Source of the DNA: a virus
DNA length: 34,497 nt
Virus record (IMG/VR): IMGVR_UViG_3300002835_000605
Span: 1-34,497 of that record
Strand: one strand, 5' to 3'
Shown here: one piece after another, positions 15,601-23,475 of the stretch
Numbering within the stretch: the stretch's first letter is position 1
Layout: every line of letters starts with the position of its first letter
The notes under the pieces: generated by a model
The model's database searches: none
Seen by the model: only the letters and a program-made list of their open reading frames with translations
What the model was told of the DNA's origin: nothing
Translations under genes and position numbers: made by a program

Positions 15601-17679
15601 ATGGGCTATATTGGTAACGCTCCGTTTGGCGGACAAATCACTGGTGACAACGTCCTTGACGGGTCAGTTGGCACAGCTGATATAACCAATGGAGCAGTTA
15701 CGGCTGCCAAACTTAGTTCTACTGCTATTACTGATAAGCTTGGATTCACGCCGTACAATTCCGCTAACCCTAGTGGGTACATAACTAGTTCTGCGCTCTC
15801 TCCGTACTTAACGATTGCTAGCGCAGCTAGTACGTATCAGACTATCCTTACCTACTCTGACGTTACTACAGCTCTCGGATTTACTCCGTATAACAGCACA
15901 AACCCTAGCGGGTATATATCCGGCAACCAGACGATTACCGTCTCCGGTGACGCCAGCGGTAGCGGTACTACTGCAATCTCTCTTACGCTGGCTAACAGCG
16001 GCGTTAGTGCTGGCACCTACGGTAACGCAACAAACATTCCTCAGATCGCGGTTGACGCTAAAGGTAGACTTACTTCTGTTAGTAACGTTGCTGTTAGCAT
16101 CCCGTCCGGGTCTTTGACGTTTACCGGTGATGTAACTGGAACCGGATCGACTGGATCCAGCACGGCATTGACGTTAGCCAACAGCGGCGTGTCTGCCGGT
16201 ACGTACACAAAAGTCACTGTTGATGCGAAAGGCCGCGTTACTACCGGAGCATCGCTAGCCTCGGGCGACCTGCCTACCTACACCGGCACGATCACCTCAA
16301 GCCAGGTGACGACCGCGCTCGGGTACACGCCTCCGCAGCCAACCGGTACTGGTGCAAGCGGAACGTGGGGCATCTCGATCAGCGGCAACGCTGCTACGGC
16401 AACCACGGCTTCCAACGTAAACAACGGCACGTTGACAATGAACGTGTCGGGTACGGGGTTGTCTGGTTCTCAGACTTTTACGGCTAACCAGTCGAGCAAC
16501 GCAACGTTCACAATAACGTCGAACGCAACAAGTGCAAATACAGCAAACGCTATTGTCGCGCGTGATGCTAATGGTGCTTTTGTTGCTCAAGACATTACCG
16601 CCACTCGTAGTAACGGCACCGGCGTTATTTTCTTTGGTAATACTGGAACGCGATACCTTTTCTGGGATGGGACTAACTACGCCATGCCCGGTGCCAATCT
16701 TTTTGTTAACGGTTCTCAGGCCGTCACAAATAACGGTGGTACGTGGGGCATCAATATCTCCGGCACGGCCGCGTACGCAACCAACACTACGCAGGGTTTT
16801 GCTAGTAACTGGAACACCGACTTCGCCAACACGCCTGCTGGGAGCACAAGGCTTTCTGGCGACACACCTACTGGTAGCTCAACAGGTGGCCCCGGTGGAG
16901 TGTGGTGGTTCCAGCAAAACATGCGTCATACCAACGCATCAAACGTCTGGGGCGTTCAGGTCGCGTGGGGGTGGGAAGACAATGCTAACGTTCTTCGCAC
17001 TCGCAACGTACAAGGCGGCAATTACGGTGCGTGGGTCACGTACCTTAATAGCGCTAATTACACTTCTTATGTAACGGGTAGCAAATTGCAGTCACAGACA
17101 TTTACAGGTTCGGGCACCTTTACTGTCCCGACAGGCGTTACATCCGTTTGGGTCACCATGGTTGGTGGCGGCTCAGGCGGAGGCGCAAGCGCATACGGCA
17201 ACGGTGCTGGCGGCGGCGGTGCTGGCGCATATATGATCAAAAGGGCCGTTAATGTTACGCCGGGATCAGGAGTTGCTGTCACTATCGGTGGAGGGGGTGC
17301 TGGTCACCCTCCTGACTCTCAAGGTAACGGGTCTCCTGGCGGTGCTACTTCGTTTGGCTCAATTAGCTGCTCTGGCGCGCTTGGTGGCGGTGGTATTGGC
17401 CAACAGCAAAATTCACAGGCAGGCGCTGGTGGAGCGGTTGGTGGCGCAAGGCAATACACTTTCGCAGCGGGTAGCCTTGGCGGGCTAGTGGGTAGAAACG
17501 TAACGGGTGGCGTCAATTGGGGCGGCGGTGCAGGCGGCCTGTATGGTAACGGCGGTAACGCTAGCGACGCTTACGGTGAGAGCGCGGTTGGAAACTCCGG
17601 CGGCGGTGGCGGTGCTGGTGGTTATGGCGGCGGCGGTAACGGTGGATCGGGAATGGTTATCGTCGAGTGGTTAGCATAA
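15601..17679 (+). CDS. Long tail fibre with glycine-rich tip domain
   Basis: A 692-residue fibre. The first residues MGYIGNAPFGG match the start of the other fibre at 18310 (MAYIGNAPGF), probably the virion attachment peptide. The shaft (about 15-330) has repeats of LGFTPYNSxNPSGYI and TLANSGVSAGTY, as in phage fibre shafts. Residues 390-490 resemble the knob-like fibre modules with NWGxW-type motifs (NGGTWGINISGTAAYAT, then GGVWWFQQNMRH). From residue 498 a separate domain begins with FTGSGTFTVPTGVTSVWVTM and runs as glycine-rich loops to IVEWLA; this is the Gly-rich adhesin tip seen in many fibres. It probably makes contact with the host. The stop TAA forms part of the next AAGGAG ribosome-binding site. 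Confidence 0.85.
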   Translation: MGYIGNAPFGGQITGDNVLDGSVGTADITNGAVTAAKLSSTAITDKLGFTPYNSANPSGYITSSALSPYLTIASAASTYQTILTYSDVTTALGFTPYNSTNPSGYISGNQTITVSGDASGSGTTAISLTLANSGVSAGTYGNATNIPQIAVDAKGRLTSVSNVAVSIPSGSLTFTGDVTGTGSTGSSTALTLANSGVSAGTYTKVTVDAKGRVTTGASLASGDLPTYTGTITSSQVTTALGYTPPQPTGTGASGTWGISISGNAATATTASNVNNGTLTMNVSGTGLSGSQTFTANQSSNATFTITSNATSANTANAIVARDANGAFVAQDITATRSNGTGVIFFGNTGTRYLFWDGTNYAMPGANLFVNGSQAVTNNGGTWGINISGTAAYATNTTQGFASNWNTDFANTPAGSTRLSGDTPTGSSTGGPGGVWWFQQNMRHTNASNVWGVQVAWGWEDNANVLRTRNVQGGNYGAWVTYLNSANYTSYVTGSKLQSQTFTGSGTFTVPTGVTSVWVTMVGGGSGGGASAYGNGAGGGGAGAYMIKRAVNVTPGSGVAVTIGGGGAGHPPDSQGNGSPGGATSFGSISCSGALGGGGIGQQQNSQAGAGGAVGGARQYTFAAGSLGGLVGRNVTGGVNWGGGAGGLYGNGGNASDAYGESAVGNSGGGGGAGGYGGGGNGGSGMVIVEWLA

Positions 17680-17691
17680 GGAGTATAAGAC

Positions 17692-18066
17692 GTGGCACAT
17701 TTTGCACAGCTTGATGAAGACAACGTGGTAATCAAAGTCGTAGTGATTGGCAACGAAGATATATGCGACGAAGACGGAAACGAGGTTGAAAGTATTGGCG
17801 TCGCCTTTTGCCAAAGTTTATTTGGCGAGGGCAATTGGGTGCAGACCTCGTATAACGGAACGTTTCGTAAACGATATGCTGGCGTAGGTTATACCTATGA
17901 CGCTGACTACGACGCGTTTATCCCACCGAAGCCATTTGCTTCTTGGGTTTTTGATGAAGTCAAACTGAACTGGGCACCACCGGTGCCATTTCCGTCTGAC
18001 GGTGGACGCTACGATTGGGACGAAGCATCAGGCTCTTGGGAAGCCATTGCTGGTTCAAACGGTTAA
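17692..18066 (+). CDS. Conserved phage protein of fibre regions (AHFAQLDEDN type)
   Basis: A 124-residue protein. GTG 17692 is chosen because AAGGAG lies 8 bases upstream and the protein then begins MAHFAQLDEDNVVIKVVVI, the conserved start of a common family in cyanophages and other marine phages. Further conserved parts are FCQSLFGEGNWVQTSYN, RKRYAGVGYTYDADYDAF and PKPFASWVFDE, ending in the WxxP...W pattern. The family is found beside tail-fibre genes, but its function has not been shown to my knowledge. An accessory or chaperone role for the preceding fibre is inferred from position. A 65-residue protein follows 10 bases on. Confidence 0.75.
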   Translation: MAHFAQLDEDNVVIKVVVIGNEDICDEDGNEVESIGVAFCQSLFGEGNWVQTSYNGTFRKRYAGVGYTYDADYDAFIPPKPFASWVFDEVKLNWAPPVPFPSDGGRYDWDEASGSWEAIAGSNG

Positions 18067-18076
18067 TAGGTGCTAA

Positions 18077-18274
18077 ATGGAAACGTATTCTTTTGTTCTT
18101 ACTGAGCAGGACGCCAACATTATTATTGGCGCGTTGGCAAAACAACCGTTTGAGGTGGTTGTGAACCTGATACAGAAACTTCAAACGCAAGCTGAGAAGC
18201 AAAGAAACGCTAAGGAAATGATGGAGGTAGCGGCAGGAGCGGCTTCCACCGAACTTCCTAGCCCAGCCAAATAA
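18077..18274 (+). CDS. Small helical fibre-region protein (hypothetical)
   Basis: A 65-residue protein with ATG 18077 behind AGGTG. It reads SFVLTEQDANIIIGALAKQP, then VVNLIQKLQTQAEKQRNA, two amphipathic helices followed by a short tail. Very similar short proteins beginning with LTxxDANxILxAL occur after fibre genes in cyanophages and other marine phages; their function is unknown. It closes the first fibre cluster; a perfect 8-bp hairpin follows before the next fibre gene. It might be a small chaperone, since two-helix proteins of this size often assist fibre trimerisation, but nothing in the sequence proves it. Confidence 0.65.
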   Translation: METYSFVLTEQDANIIIGALAKQPFEVVVNLIQKLQTQAEKQRNAKEMMEVAAGAASTELPSPAK

Positions 18275-18278
18275 AATC

Positions 18279-18298
18279 AGAGCAGCAAAAGCTGCTCT
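18279..18298 (+). promoter_or_regulatory. Intercistronic hairpin before fibre gene
   Basis: Bases 18279-18286 pair perfectly with 18291-18298 (8 bp, AAAA loop). There is no T-run after it; the GAGGT ribosome-binding site of the next gene begins right after the stem. It may be a weak terminator, an RNase processing site or an mRNA-stabilising element that sets off the second fibre cluster from the first. It is the only sizeable hairpin between 15.0 and 23.4 kb that I noticed. Confidence 0.5.
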
Positions 18299-18309
18299 TG
18301 AGGTAACGC

Positions 18310-19677
18310 ATGGCATACATCGGCAACGCACCAGGGTTCTCAACGCAGCGCATCGTGACTACGTTCACGGCGACTGCTGGTCAGACCTCGTTCTCGCCCA
18401 CCGGCGGGTACATACTTAATTACGTCGATGTGTACTACAACGGCGTTAAGTTGGTAGCGGGTGACGATTTCACTGCTACCGACATGAGCGCGGTTGTATT
18501 AACCATTCCTGCTTCTGCTGGTGACATGGTTGAAGTTGTCTCGTATGTACCGAGAGGCTTAACTGACGGTTACACCAAGGTTGAAGCCGACGCTCGCTAC
18601 GAACCAATTGATAGCGCGTATACAAAAGCTGAAGCTGATGCCCGTTACGAACCAATCGATAGCGCCTACACGAAAGCAGAATCTGACGCTCGTTACGAGC
18701 CTTTAGACAGCGCGTATACAAAAGCTGAGTCTGATGCGAAGTACGCGCTGTTAGGTGCGAACACTGACATTACTTCGCTAAATCCTGACTACATAACGTT
18801 TGACCAGACGGCAGTCGTCACCGACGCTGTTGGCCGCTTGACATGGGATTCTGCGACCGGCTCTTTGCGCATGCCGATGCTCGGCGGTAATGCCGTTGCG
18901 TCTCTCGGTCAAACAATGCATGCGTATGTAACTAACGCCGAGTCGTTTACAATCAATAAAGGGCAGCCTGTATATCTACACTCTGCTCAAGGCGATCGAG
19001 CGACGGTAAAGCTGGCGTTTAATACTTCTGATGCAACATCGGCAAAGACTTTTGGTCTTGCCGCTGAAAACATAGGCGCGAATCAGACAGGCTACGTTAT
19101 TTGCCAAGGCGTACTAAGTAATATAGATACATCCGCTTACACTGGCGGAGCAACTCTTTACCTTGGAAGCACTGCTGGGTCGCTAACAACGACTAAGCCA
19201 GTAGCGCCAAACCACTTGGTTTATATCGGCGTTGTCGAAAAAACCAATGCTGGCGGCGGTCAGATTTACGTTCGCCCACAGAATGGGTACGAGCTGGATG
19301 AGATTCACGACGTACTGATTACGTCTCCTGCCAATGGGCAGATACTGGTATACGACGGCTCCACTAACTTATGGAAAAATCAAGCCCCGGCTGGCGGTCT
19401 GCCAGATTTAGTAGTCGTCTCTGGCACTACGCAAGCAGCCGTCGCTAACAAGCACTACGTTTTGACTAACGCTGCTACCACGACCGTCACACTTCCGGCT
19501 TCTCCGGCGGCTGGCGACGTAGTGTGGGTCACTGTAGAGAACGGCCGCATCGACAACGTGATTGCCCGCAACGGCCAGAACATTGAAAGCATCGCGGATG
19601 ACTTACTGCTCGACGACACGCAAGCGTCGCTGCAGCTCCGCTACGTCAACGCAACTATTGGATGGGTTTTGATATGA
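18310..19677 (+). CDS. Tail fibre A (first cassette)
   Basis: A 455-residue fibre with GAGGT before ATG 18310. It begins with MAYIGNAPGF, shared with the fibre at 15601, then a beta-rich domain with FTATAGQTSFSPTGGY and VDVYYNGVKL, a domain widely seen at the N-terminus of phage fibres. Residues 88-151 are four 16-residue repeats of YTKAEADARYEPIDSA type, a coiled or spiral shaft. Residues 160-360 form a central beta-rich domain. Residues 364-455 are a 92-residue module also present at the end of the fibre at 20838. The stop overlaps the start of the tip gene as ATGA. Fibre and tip probably form one receptor-binding unit. Confidence 0.85.
   Translation: MAYIGNAPGFSTQRIVTTFTATAGQTSFSPTGGYILNYVDVYYNGVKLVAGDDFTATDMSAVVLTIPASAGDMVEVVSYVPRGLTDGYTKVEADARYEPIDSAYTKAEADARYEPIDSAYTKAESDARYEPLDSAYTKAESDAKYALLGANTDITSLNPDYITFDQTAVVTDAVGRLTWDSATGSLRMPMLGGNAVASLGQTMHAYVTNAESFTINKGQPVYLHSAQGDRATVKLAFNTSDATSAKTFGLAAENIGANQTGYVICQGVLSNIDTSAYTGGATLYLGSTAGSLTTTKPVAPNHLVYIGVVEKTNAGGGQIYVRPQNGYELDEIHDVLITSPANGQILVYDGSTNLWKNQAPAGGLPDLVVVSGTTQAAVANKHYVLTNAATTTVTLPASPAAGDVVWVTVENGRIDNVIARNGQNIESIADDLLLDDTQASLQLRYVNATIGWVLI
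18571..18762 (+). repeat. Four tandem 48-bp repeats in fibre A shaft
   Basis: Four in-frame 48-base units encode YTKVEADARYEPIDSA and three variants of it, the last degenerate (YTKAESDAKYALLGAN). The 16-residue YTKxExDxRY repeat is common in phage fibre shafts. Copy number here could change by slippage or recombination and so alter fibre length. Confidence 0.85.
19399..19674 (+). repeat. Fibre-end module, copy 1 (92 codons)
   Basis: The last 92 codons of fibre A align without gaps to the last 92 codons of the fibre at 20838 (copy 2, 21432-21707). By hand count 59 of 92 residues are identical, including VSGTTQ, GDVVWVTV, DNVIARNG, and QLRY. The modules end both fibres right where the tip gene begins, which suggests a docking or trimerisation function. 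The nucleotide sequences have diverged well beyond a recent duplication. Confidence 0.85.
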
Positions 19678-20186
19678 CCGCTCTTAGCAGCCTAAGGTCT
19701 GGCGGAAAGCCAAAACAAGTAACTACGTATACAAGTGGAACTGGAACATATACGCCTACCGCCGCTAATGCGTGGTGCTACGTCACTCTCGTCGGCGGAG
19801 GCGGAAATGGTGGCGGCGGCTCCGGTGACGGCGGGTCTGCTGCAGCTGTATGGACACAGTGGATAAAGTTGTCAGGGGCTACTTCTTATGCTGTTGGAGC
19901 TGGCGGCGGCGGCAACACTACGTTTGGCTCGTTAACCGCAGTTGGAGGTAGATCCGGCGGCGGCAACTTCTCTCAGGGTAGTGACGCTGGCGGAGGAGCT
20001 GGTGGTTTTAATGGACAGTCGTCGCAATATGGCGCAGGAGGTTCTGGATCTGGCTACGGGGGTGTAAACGGTGGTAACGCAACTGGCTACGGAGCCGGTG
20101 GGGGCGGCGCCGGGTACTACTACGGCGGGCGGGATGCTGGCAGCGGGTCTGGCGGTTTAATTATCATTGAGGATTTTGGACCATGA
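19674..20186 (+). CDS. Glycine-rich fibre tip protein (cassette A)
   Basis: A 170-residue protein starting at ATG 19674, which overlaps the stop of fibre A as ATGA; the in-frame ATG at 19662 is 12 bases upstream and would also be possible. After a short lead peptide (TALSSLRSGGKPKQ) the strand pattern YTSGTGTYTPTAANAWCYVTLV begins the same Gly-rich adhesin domain that is fused to the fibre at 15601. The rest is polyglycine-type loops with scattered aromatic residues, ending in GLIIIEDFGP. Such Gly-rich domains make sandwiches of polyglycine-II helices in T-even type adhesins and carry the receptor specificity in variable loops. It probably sits at the end of fibre A. The next gene overlaps it as ATGA. 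Confidence 0.8.
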   Translation: MTALSSLRSGGKPKQVTTYTSGTGTYTPTAANAWCYVTLVGGGGNGGGGSGDGGSAAAVWTQWIKLSGATSYAVGAGGGGNTTFGSLTAVGGRSGGGNFSQGSDAGGGAGGFNGQSSQYGAGGSGSGYGGVNGGNATGYGAGGGGAGYYYGGRDAGSGSGGLIIIEDFGP

Positions 20187-20602
20187 AGCGTTGGGCATTG
20201 ATTGAAGACGGAAAAGTAACAAATGTCGTCGAGCAGGCCACGCAGCCGGTATTGTTTGGTTCATGGGTTGAAACGCCGACGCACTATGTTAGCCCCGGTT
20301 GGAGTTATATAGATGGCGAATTCGTTGACCCACGTCCGCCGATCACTATTCCTAACATTATCACAAAGGTGTCGTTTCGTTTCCGCATGACCGACACTGA
20401 GTATGTCGGCGTTCTGACCGCTGCCAAGACCGACGTTGAGGTCCAGGCTTGGGTCGAGACCTTCAACATGGTGTCACAGGTCAACTTGTCGGACGAACGA
20501 ACCGTGGCCGGACTTAACGTCTTGGTCAGCAAAGGTCTGCTCACCCAAGAGCGGGCTACAGAAATACTGTCTACTACCGTACTAGAGGGGGAAAGGCCGT
20601 AA
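20183..20602 (+). CDS. Fibre cassette accessory protein A (possible chaperone)
   Basis: A 139-residue protein in two parts. Residues 1-53 (MKRWALIEDGKVTNVVEQ to GWSYIDGEF) form a small beta domain common in short phage tail proteins, including fibre-assembly proteins. Residues 60-139 are helical and align gap-free with the 80 C-terminal residues of the protein at 23184 (44 of 80 identical by hand count), including ETFNMVSQ, LLxxER and the ending ERP. It overlaps the tip gene upstream (ATGA) and the next gene downstream (TAATG). A chaperone or fibre-maturation role is inferred from its position after the tip gene in both cassettes. It is not proven. Confidence 0.75.
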   Translation: MKRWALIEDGKVTNVVEQATQPVLFGSWVETPTHYVSPGWSYIDGEFVDPRPPITIPNIITKVSFRFRMTDTEYVGVLTAAKTDVEVQAWVETFNMVSQVNLSDERTVAGLNVLVSKGLLTQERATEILSTTVLEGERP

Positions 20603-20823
20603 TGTCCAGAGCCAGAACACTAGCCAGCGCCATCGGTTCCGACGGTGCGCTTAACGTAGGCGACGTCGCGGGGCTGCATACGGTCGCGTCTACGGGTCTT
20701 TTTTCGGACCTTATGAGTAAACCCACAACCCTGGCCGGATATGGTATAACAGACGCGGCCACGCAACAGTACGTCGCTGATTCCATTGGAGAAGTAGAAG
20801 CGCTCGCGTTGGCGGGCATTTAG
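20602..20823 (+). CDS. Short tail-fibre-type protein
   Basis: A 73-residue protein whose ATG overlaps the upstream stop (TAATG). It contains ALNVGDVAGLHTVASTG and then FSDLMSKPTTLAGYGITDA, the KPTTLxGYGITDA motif being a hallmark of phage fibre shafts such as those of lambda-like and T4-like phages. Here it stands alone, and the protein ends with a short Ala-rich helix just as the small fibre protein at 15048 does. It precedes the second fibre cassette and may be its base or a detached shaft piece. The GAGGT ribosome-binding site for the next gene follows its stop. Confidence 0.65.
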   Translation: MSRARTLASAIGSDGALNVGDVAGLHTVASTGLFSDLMSKPTTLAGYGITDAATQQYVADSIGEVEALALAGI

Positions 20824-20837
20824 AGAGGTACGGCCAA

Positions 20838-21710
20838 ATGCCAGTCAATATATCGGTTTTTGAGTCCAGCCTTCAGTCAAAACTGAACGGTACTACTGGC
20901 TCAAGCAGTGGTACTGAGTTCTTACTCCTGTCCAAGTCGCTCAACGAGCTTAACACAGGTTTTACCGCTACCGTTGCTGCTGTTAACGATCTTCCTGCCG
21001 CAGCTGGAAATGCTGGGCGAATCATTTTTGTCACCGCAACCAACCTGCCGTACTACAGCAACGGCACGTCTTGGAACTCAATCAGCGGCACGGTTTCCAG
21101 CATCTCGGTGTCCGGTGGTACGACCGGTCTTACGACTACTGGTGGCCCGATCACTGCGAGTGGGACGATCACGCTTACCGGTACTCTTACGGTAGCTAAC
21201 GGTGGTACCGGCGCAACAACCGAGTCTGGTGCCCGAACGGCGCTTGGTGTACCCAGCCTGACAGGTACTGGAGCGACCGGCTCCTGGGACATCTCAGTCA
21301 CCGGCACCGCGTCCAACGTTACCGGTGTTGTTGCCGCTGCCAACGGTGGCACTGGCATTACATCTCCTGGCGTGGCTGGGAACGTCCTTACCTCTGACGG
21401 CACCGCATGGGTAAGCACGCCTGTTCAGGGGTTGCCCACCGCGAATATTGTAAGCGGCACGACTCAGCAGGCCGTAGCACTCAACCACTACATTCTGGTC
21501 AACGCAGCAGCGACCACGGTCACGCTGCCAGCGACCCCGTCGCTTGGCGATGTGGTGTGGGTGACGGTGGCTAACGGCAGAACAGACAACGTCATCGCAA
21601 GGAACGGATCAAATATCCAGTCCCTTGCAGAGAATCTTACGATTAACGCGGCCTACGCCGCTGTTCAACTTCGGTATGCAGACGCAACGAGAGGATGGGT
21701 TTTCACATGA
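20838..21710 (+). CDS. Tail fibre B (second cassette)
   Basis: A 290-residue fibre with GAGGT before ATG 20838. The N-terminus (PVNISVFESSLQSKLN) is a helix, followed by a beta domain with TATVAAVNDLPAAAGNAGR. Residues 85-190 are a Thr/Gly-rich shaft with VANGGTGATTESGARTALG and a second VAAANGGTGI turn, both typical fibre shaft motifs. Residues 199-290 are the 92-residue fibre-end module shared with fibre A. It lacks the YIGNAP start, so it may attach to the virion differently, perhaps through the 73-residue protein coded before it. The stop overlaps the next start as ATGA. Confidence 0.8.
   Translation: MPVNISVFESSLQSKLNGTTGSSSGTEFLLLSKSLNELNTGFTATVAAVNDLPAAAGNAGRIIFVTATNLPYYSNGTSWNSISGTVSSISVSGGTTGLTTTGGPITASGTITLTGTLTVANGGTGATTESGARTALGVPSLTGTGATGSWDISVTGTASNVTGVVAAANGGTGITSPGVAGNVLTSDGTAWVSTPVQGLPTANIVSGTTQQAVALNHYILVNAAATTVTLPATPSLGDVVWVTVANGRTDNVIARNGSNIQSLAENLTINAAYAAVQLRYADATRGWVFT
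21432..21707 (+). repeat. Fibre-end module, copy 2 (92 codons)
   Basis: The partner of the module at 19399-19674. Both end in GWV plus two residues, and both are followed by a tip gene that starts within the ATGA of the stop and begins with M(S/T)xL and a GG motif within 12 residues. This repeated layout is the basis for calling the two regions paralogous cassettes. Confidence 0.85.
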
Positions 21711-23173
21711 GTACGCTCACTCAATTTACTGGCGGCGGCGATTCGATACTCGGGGAAGTCGTCGAGTTTAACGCGCGAACCAAAGGGTTTAGCTTTACTG
21801 ACGGTACTCGCGAATACATGCAGACCGGCGTTATCAAAGAGTACTCCTCTGCGTACGCGCCTCTTGTTGCATCAAATACGCTGTGTGGAATCAGCGTGCC
21901 TACTGATCCCCTCCATAAGGATTGGTCGTTCTTGTCGTACTCAAACTACTGGAACCAAACTTCTAGTCATGCTGGCGCCAAATTTTTTCAGCTAGGAACA
22001 GATCAAGCAAGCGGACTTCCGTACAAGCATATATGCCTAATTGGCAGCAACTACGCAGGCGCAGGTTCTACTTGGTTCAAGCATAAGTACGGCGTCAACT
22101 TTGCAAACACCGTGACCGCCCAGCAGGACGACGACGGTGGCGGAGTTCATTCAGTTCATTTGTTCAATAACCGGCTCGTGTTTAGTGGCTACCGCTCCTC
22201 AATGGATACTGACGCCAACGGCTTCAGTATGTTTTGGTCGACGGGCGCTAATAGCCCTACACAAAATGCTACTCGTAACTATCAGACTACATGGAACTGG
22301 GGCTACACGCCGATCCCAGCGGAAAATCAGACTACTGCGCTTTTGTGGACTATTTATGAGTACGCCAGAAGCGGGTGGAGCGCTAACGCCTTTAAGACCA
22401 CAGACGGCGTTAACTTTACGTCGCTAAATATCACTTCAGATCTACGTTATCCGGGTCGGTTTACTTGGTCTACTGTGGGTAACTGTTGGATTATGGTGAC
22501 ATGGGACGGCCGTATCATGACGTCTGCTGACGGACAGACGTGGACTCAACGGACTGTTCCGGTTGGTATGCCGACCTCTATAGGCCATTCTATGTTGTTT
22601 GGCTCTTCGGGGTATCGCTTCTGCGTAGATCATCCGACCCAAGGCACCATTATTTGTCTCGATAGTAACGATACAACTAGTCTGTACTTCCTTAAGACTA
22701 CAGACGGTATCAACTACACCCTCTTAAACGCAGCGAGTGCAAACCCCCACCTGCGTAATTATTTTTGGGGTGCATCTGGCTATCAGCCGCGCCTTATGCG
22801 GGATGGCGATACGTTGATTATGTACAACGTATCAACTACTAACGGTGACACTGCAGGTTCTACCATTGCCACCTCTACGGACTTTGGTCAGACCTGGACG
22901 CTTCACCCATTAATTTTCAACAACAACCCGCCAAGCAATACGTTGCAGACTGCCGGTGGTATTTACTTAAACTTTATGGGGTTAGAGAAGTTTGATTCTA
23001 AGTGGTACGGAATTTTCATGGCTCGCAACCAATACGGCACTGTTGGTACAAAAGCCTATGAATTAACAAACCGTGGTGGTTATTTCTCAGGCACGCCAAC
23101 CCATATTGGCGTAACTCAGGGCCTTTCGTTTGCAACCGGCAGCAGTTTGTCGCCCTATGTTCGGATTAAGTGA
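21707..23173 (+). CDS. Fibre tip with Asp-box (BNR) beta-propeller (cassette B)
   Basis: A 488-residue protein. I place the start at ATG 21707 (ATGA overlap, GAGAGG 12 bases upstream) rather than 21695, where the ribosome-binding site would touch the start. After the lead peptide STLTQFTGGGDS it is rich in beta strands with Asp-box motifs of sialidase-like propellers: TTDGVNFTSLN, TSADGQTWTQRT, TTDGINYTLLN and TSTDFGQTWT. The catalytic Arg triad of true sialidases is not evident, so it is more likely a glycan-binding receptor-binding protein than an enzyme, though a depolymerase cannot be excluded. It takes the place held by the Gly-rich tip in cassette A. Confidence 0.75.
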   Translation: MSTLTQFTGGGDSILGEVVEFNARTKGFSFTDGTREYMQTGVIKEYSSAYAPLVASNTLCGISVPTDPLHKDWSFLSYSNYWNQTSSHAGAKFFQLGTDQASGLPYKHICLIGSNYAGAGSTWFKHKYGVNFANTVTAQQDDDGGGVHSVHLFNNRLVFSGYRSSMDTDANGFSMFWSTGANSPTQNATRNYQTTWNWGYTPIPAENQTTALLWTIYEYARSGWSANAFKTTDGVNFTSLNITSDLRYPGRFTWSTVGNCWIMVTWDGRIMTSADGQTWTQRTVPVGMPTSIGHSMLFGSSGYRFCVDHPTQGTIICLDSNDTTSLYFLKTTDGINYTLLNAASANPHLRNYFWGASGYQPRLMRDGDTLIMYNVSTTNGDTAGSTIATSTDFGQTWTLHPLIFNNNPPSNTLQTAGGIYLNFMGLEKFDSKWYGIFMARNQYGTVGTKAYELTNRGGYFSGTPTHIGVTQGLSFATGSSLSPYVRIK

Positions 23174-23183
23174 GGATTAGACA

Positions 23184-23471
23184 ATGTCAGAAGAGTTTAT
23201 CTTTATTCCTCAGGTCGAGCCAAAAATCGTCACTAAGCTGGCGTTCCGCTATCGACTGACCGACGAGGAGTTTGTCGGGATCATCGATGCGGCGCAGACC
23301 AGCGTGCCGGTGCGAGCATGGTTTGAGACGTTCAACATGGTTTCGCAGATTAACCTCGCCGACAAGCGAACTGCTGACGGACTTGACGCTTTGGTTGCGC
23401 TAGGACTGTTGGAAGAGGAGCGAGTCAAGGAGATTATTGAGGCCCCCATCCAGCCGGAAGAACGCCCCTAA
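23184..23471 (+). CDS. Fibre cassette accessory protein B
   Basis: A 95-residue helical protein whose last 80 residues are paralogous to the C-terminal 80 residues of the protein at 20183 (for example AWFETFNMVSQINLADKRT against AWVETFNMVSQVNLSDERT). It lacks the beta domain that begins the paralogue and instead opens with SEEFIFIPQVEPK. It follows the tip gene of cassette B exactly as its paralogue follows the tip of cassette A, with the TGA of the tip gene fused to its GAGGA ribosome-binding site. A shared role in folding or mounting the tip is inferred. A terminator hairpin follows directly and closes the cassette. Confidence 0.75.
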   Translation: MSEEFIFIPQVEPKIVTKLAFRYRLTDEEFVGIIDAAQTSVPVRAWFETFNMVSQINLADKRTADGLDALVALGLLEEERVKEIIEAPIQPEERP

Positions 23472-23475
23472 TTTC

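Noticed and set aside
18571-18762. The 48-base tandem repeats as an origin iteron array.
   Set aside because: They encode a standard fibre shaft repeat in frame and lie inside a coding sequence.
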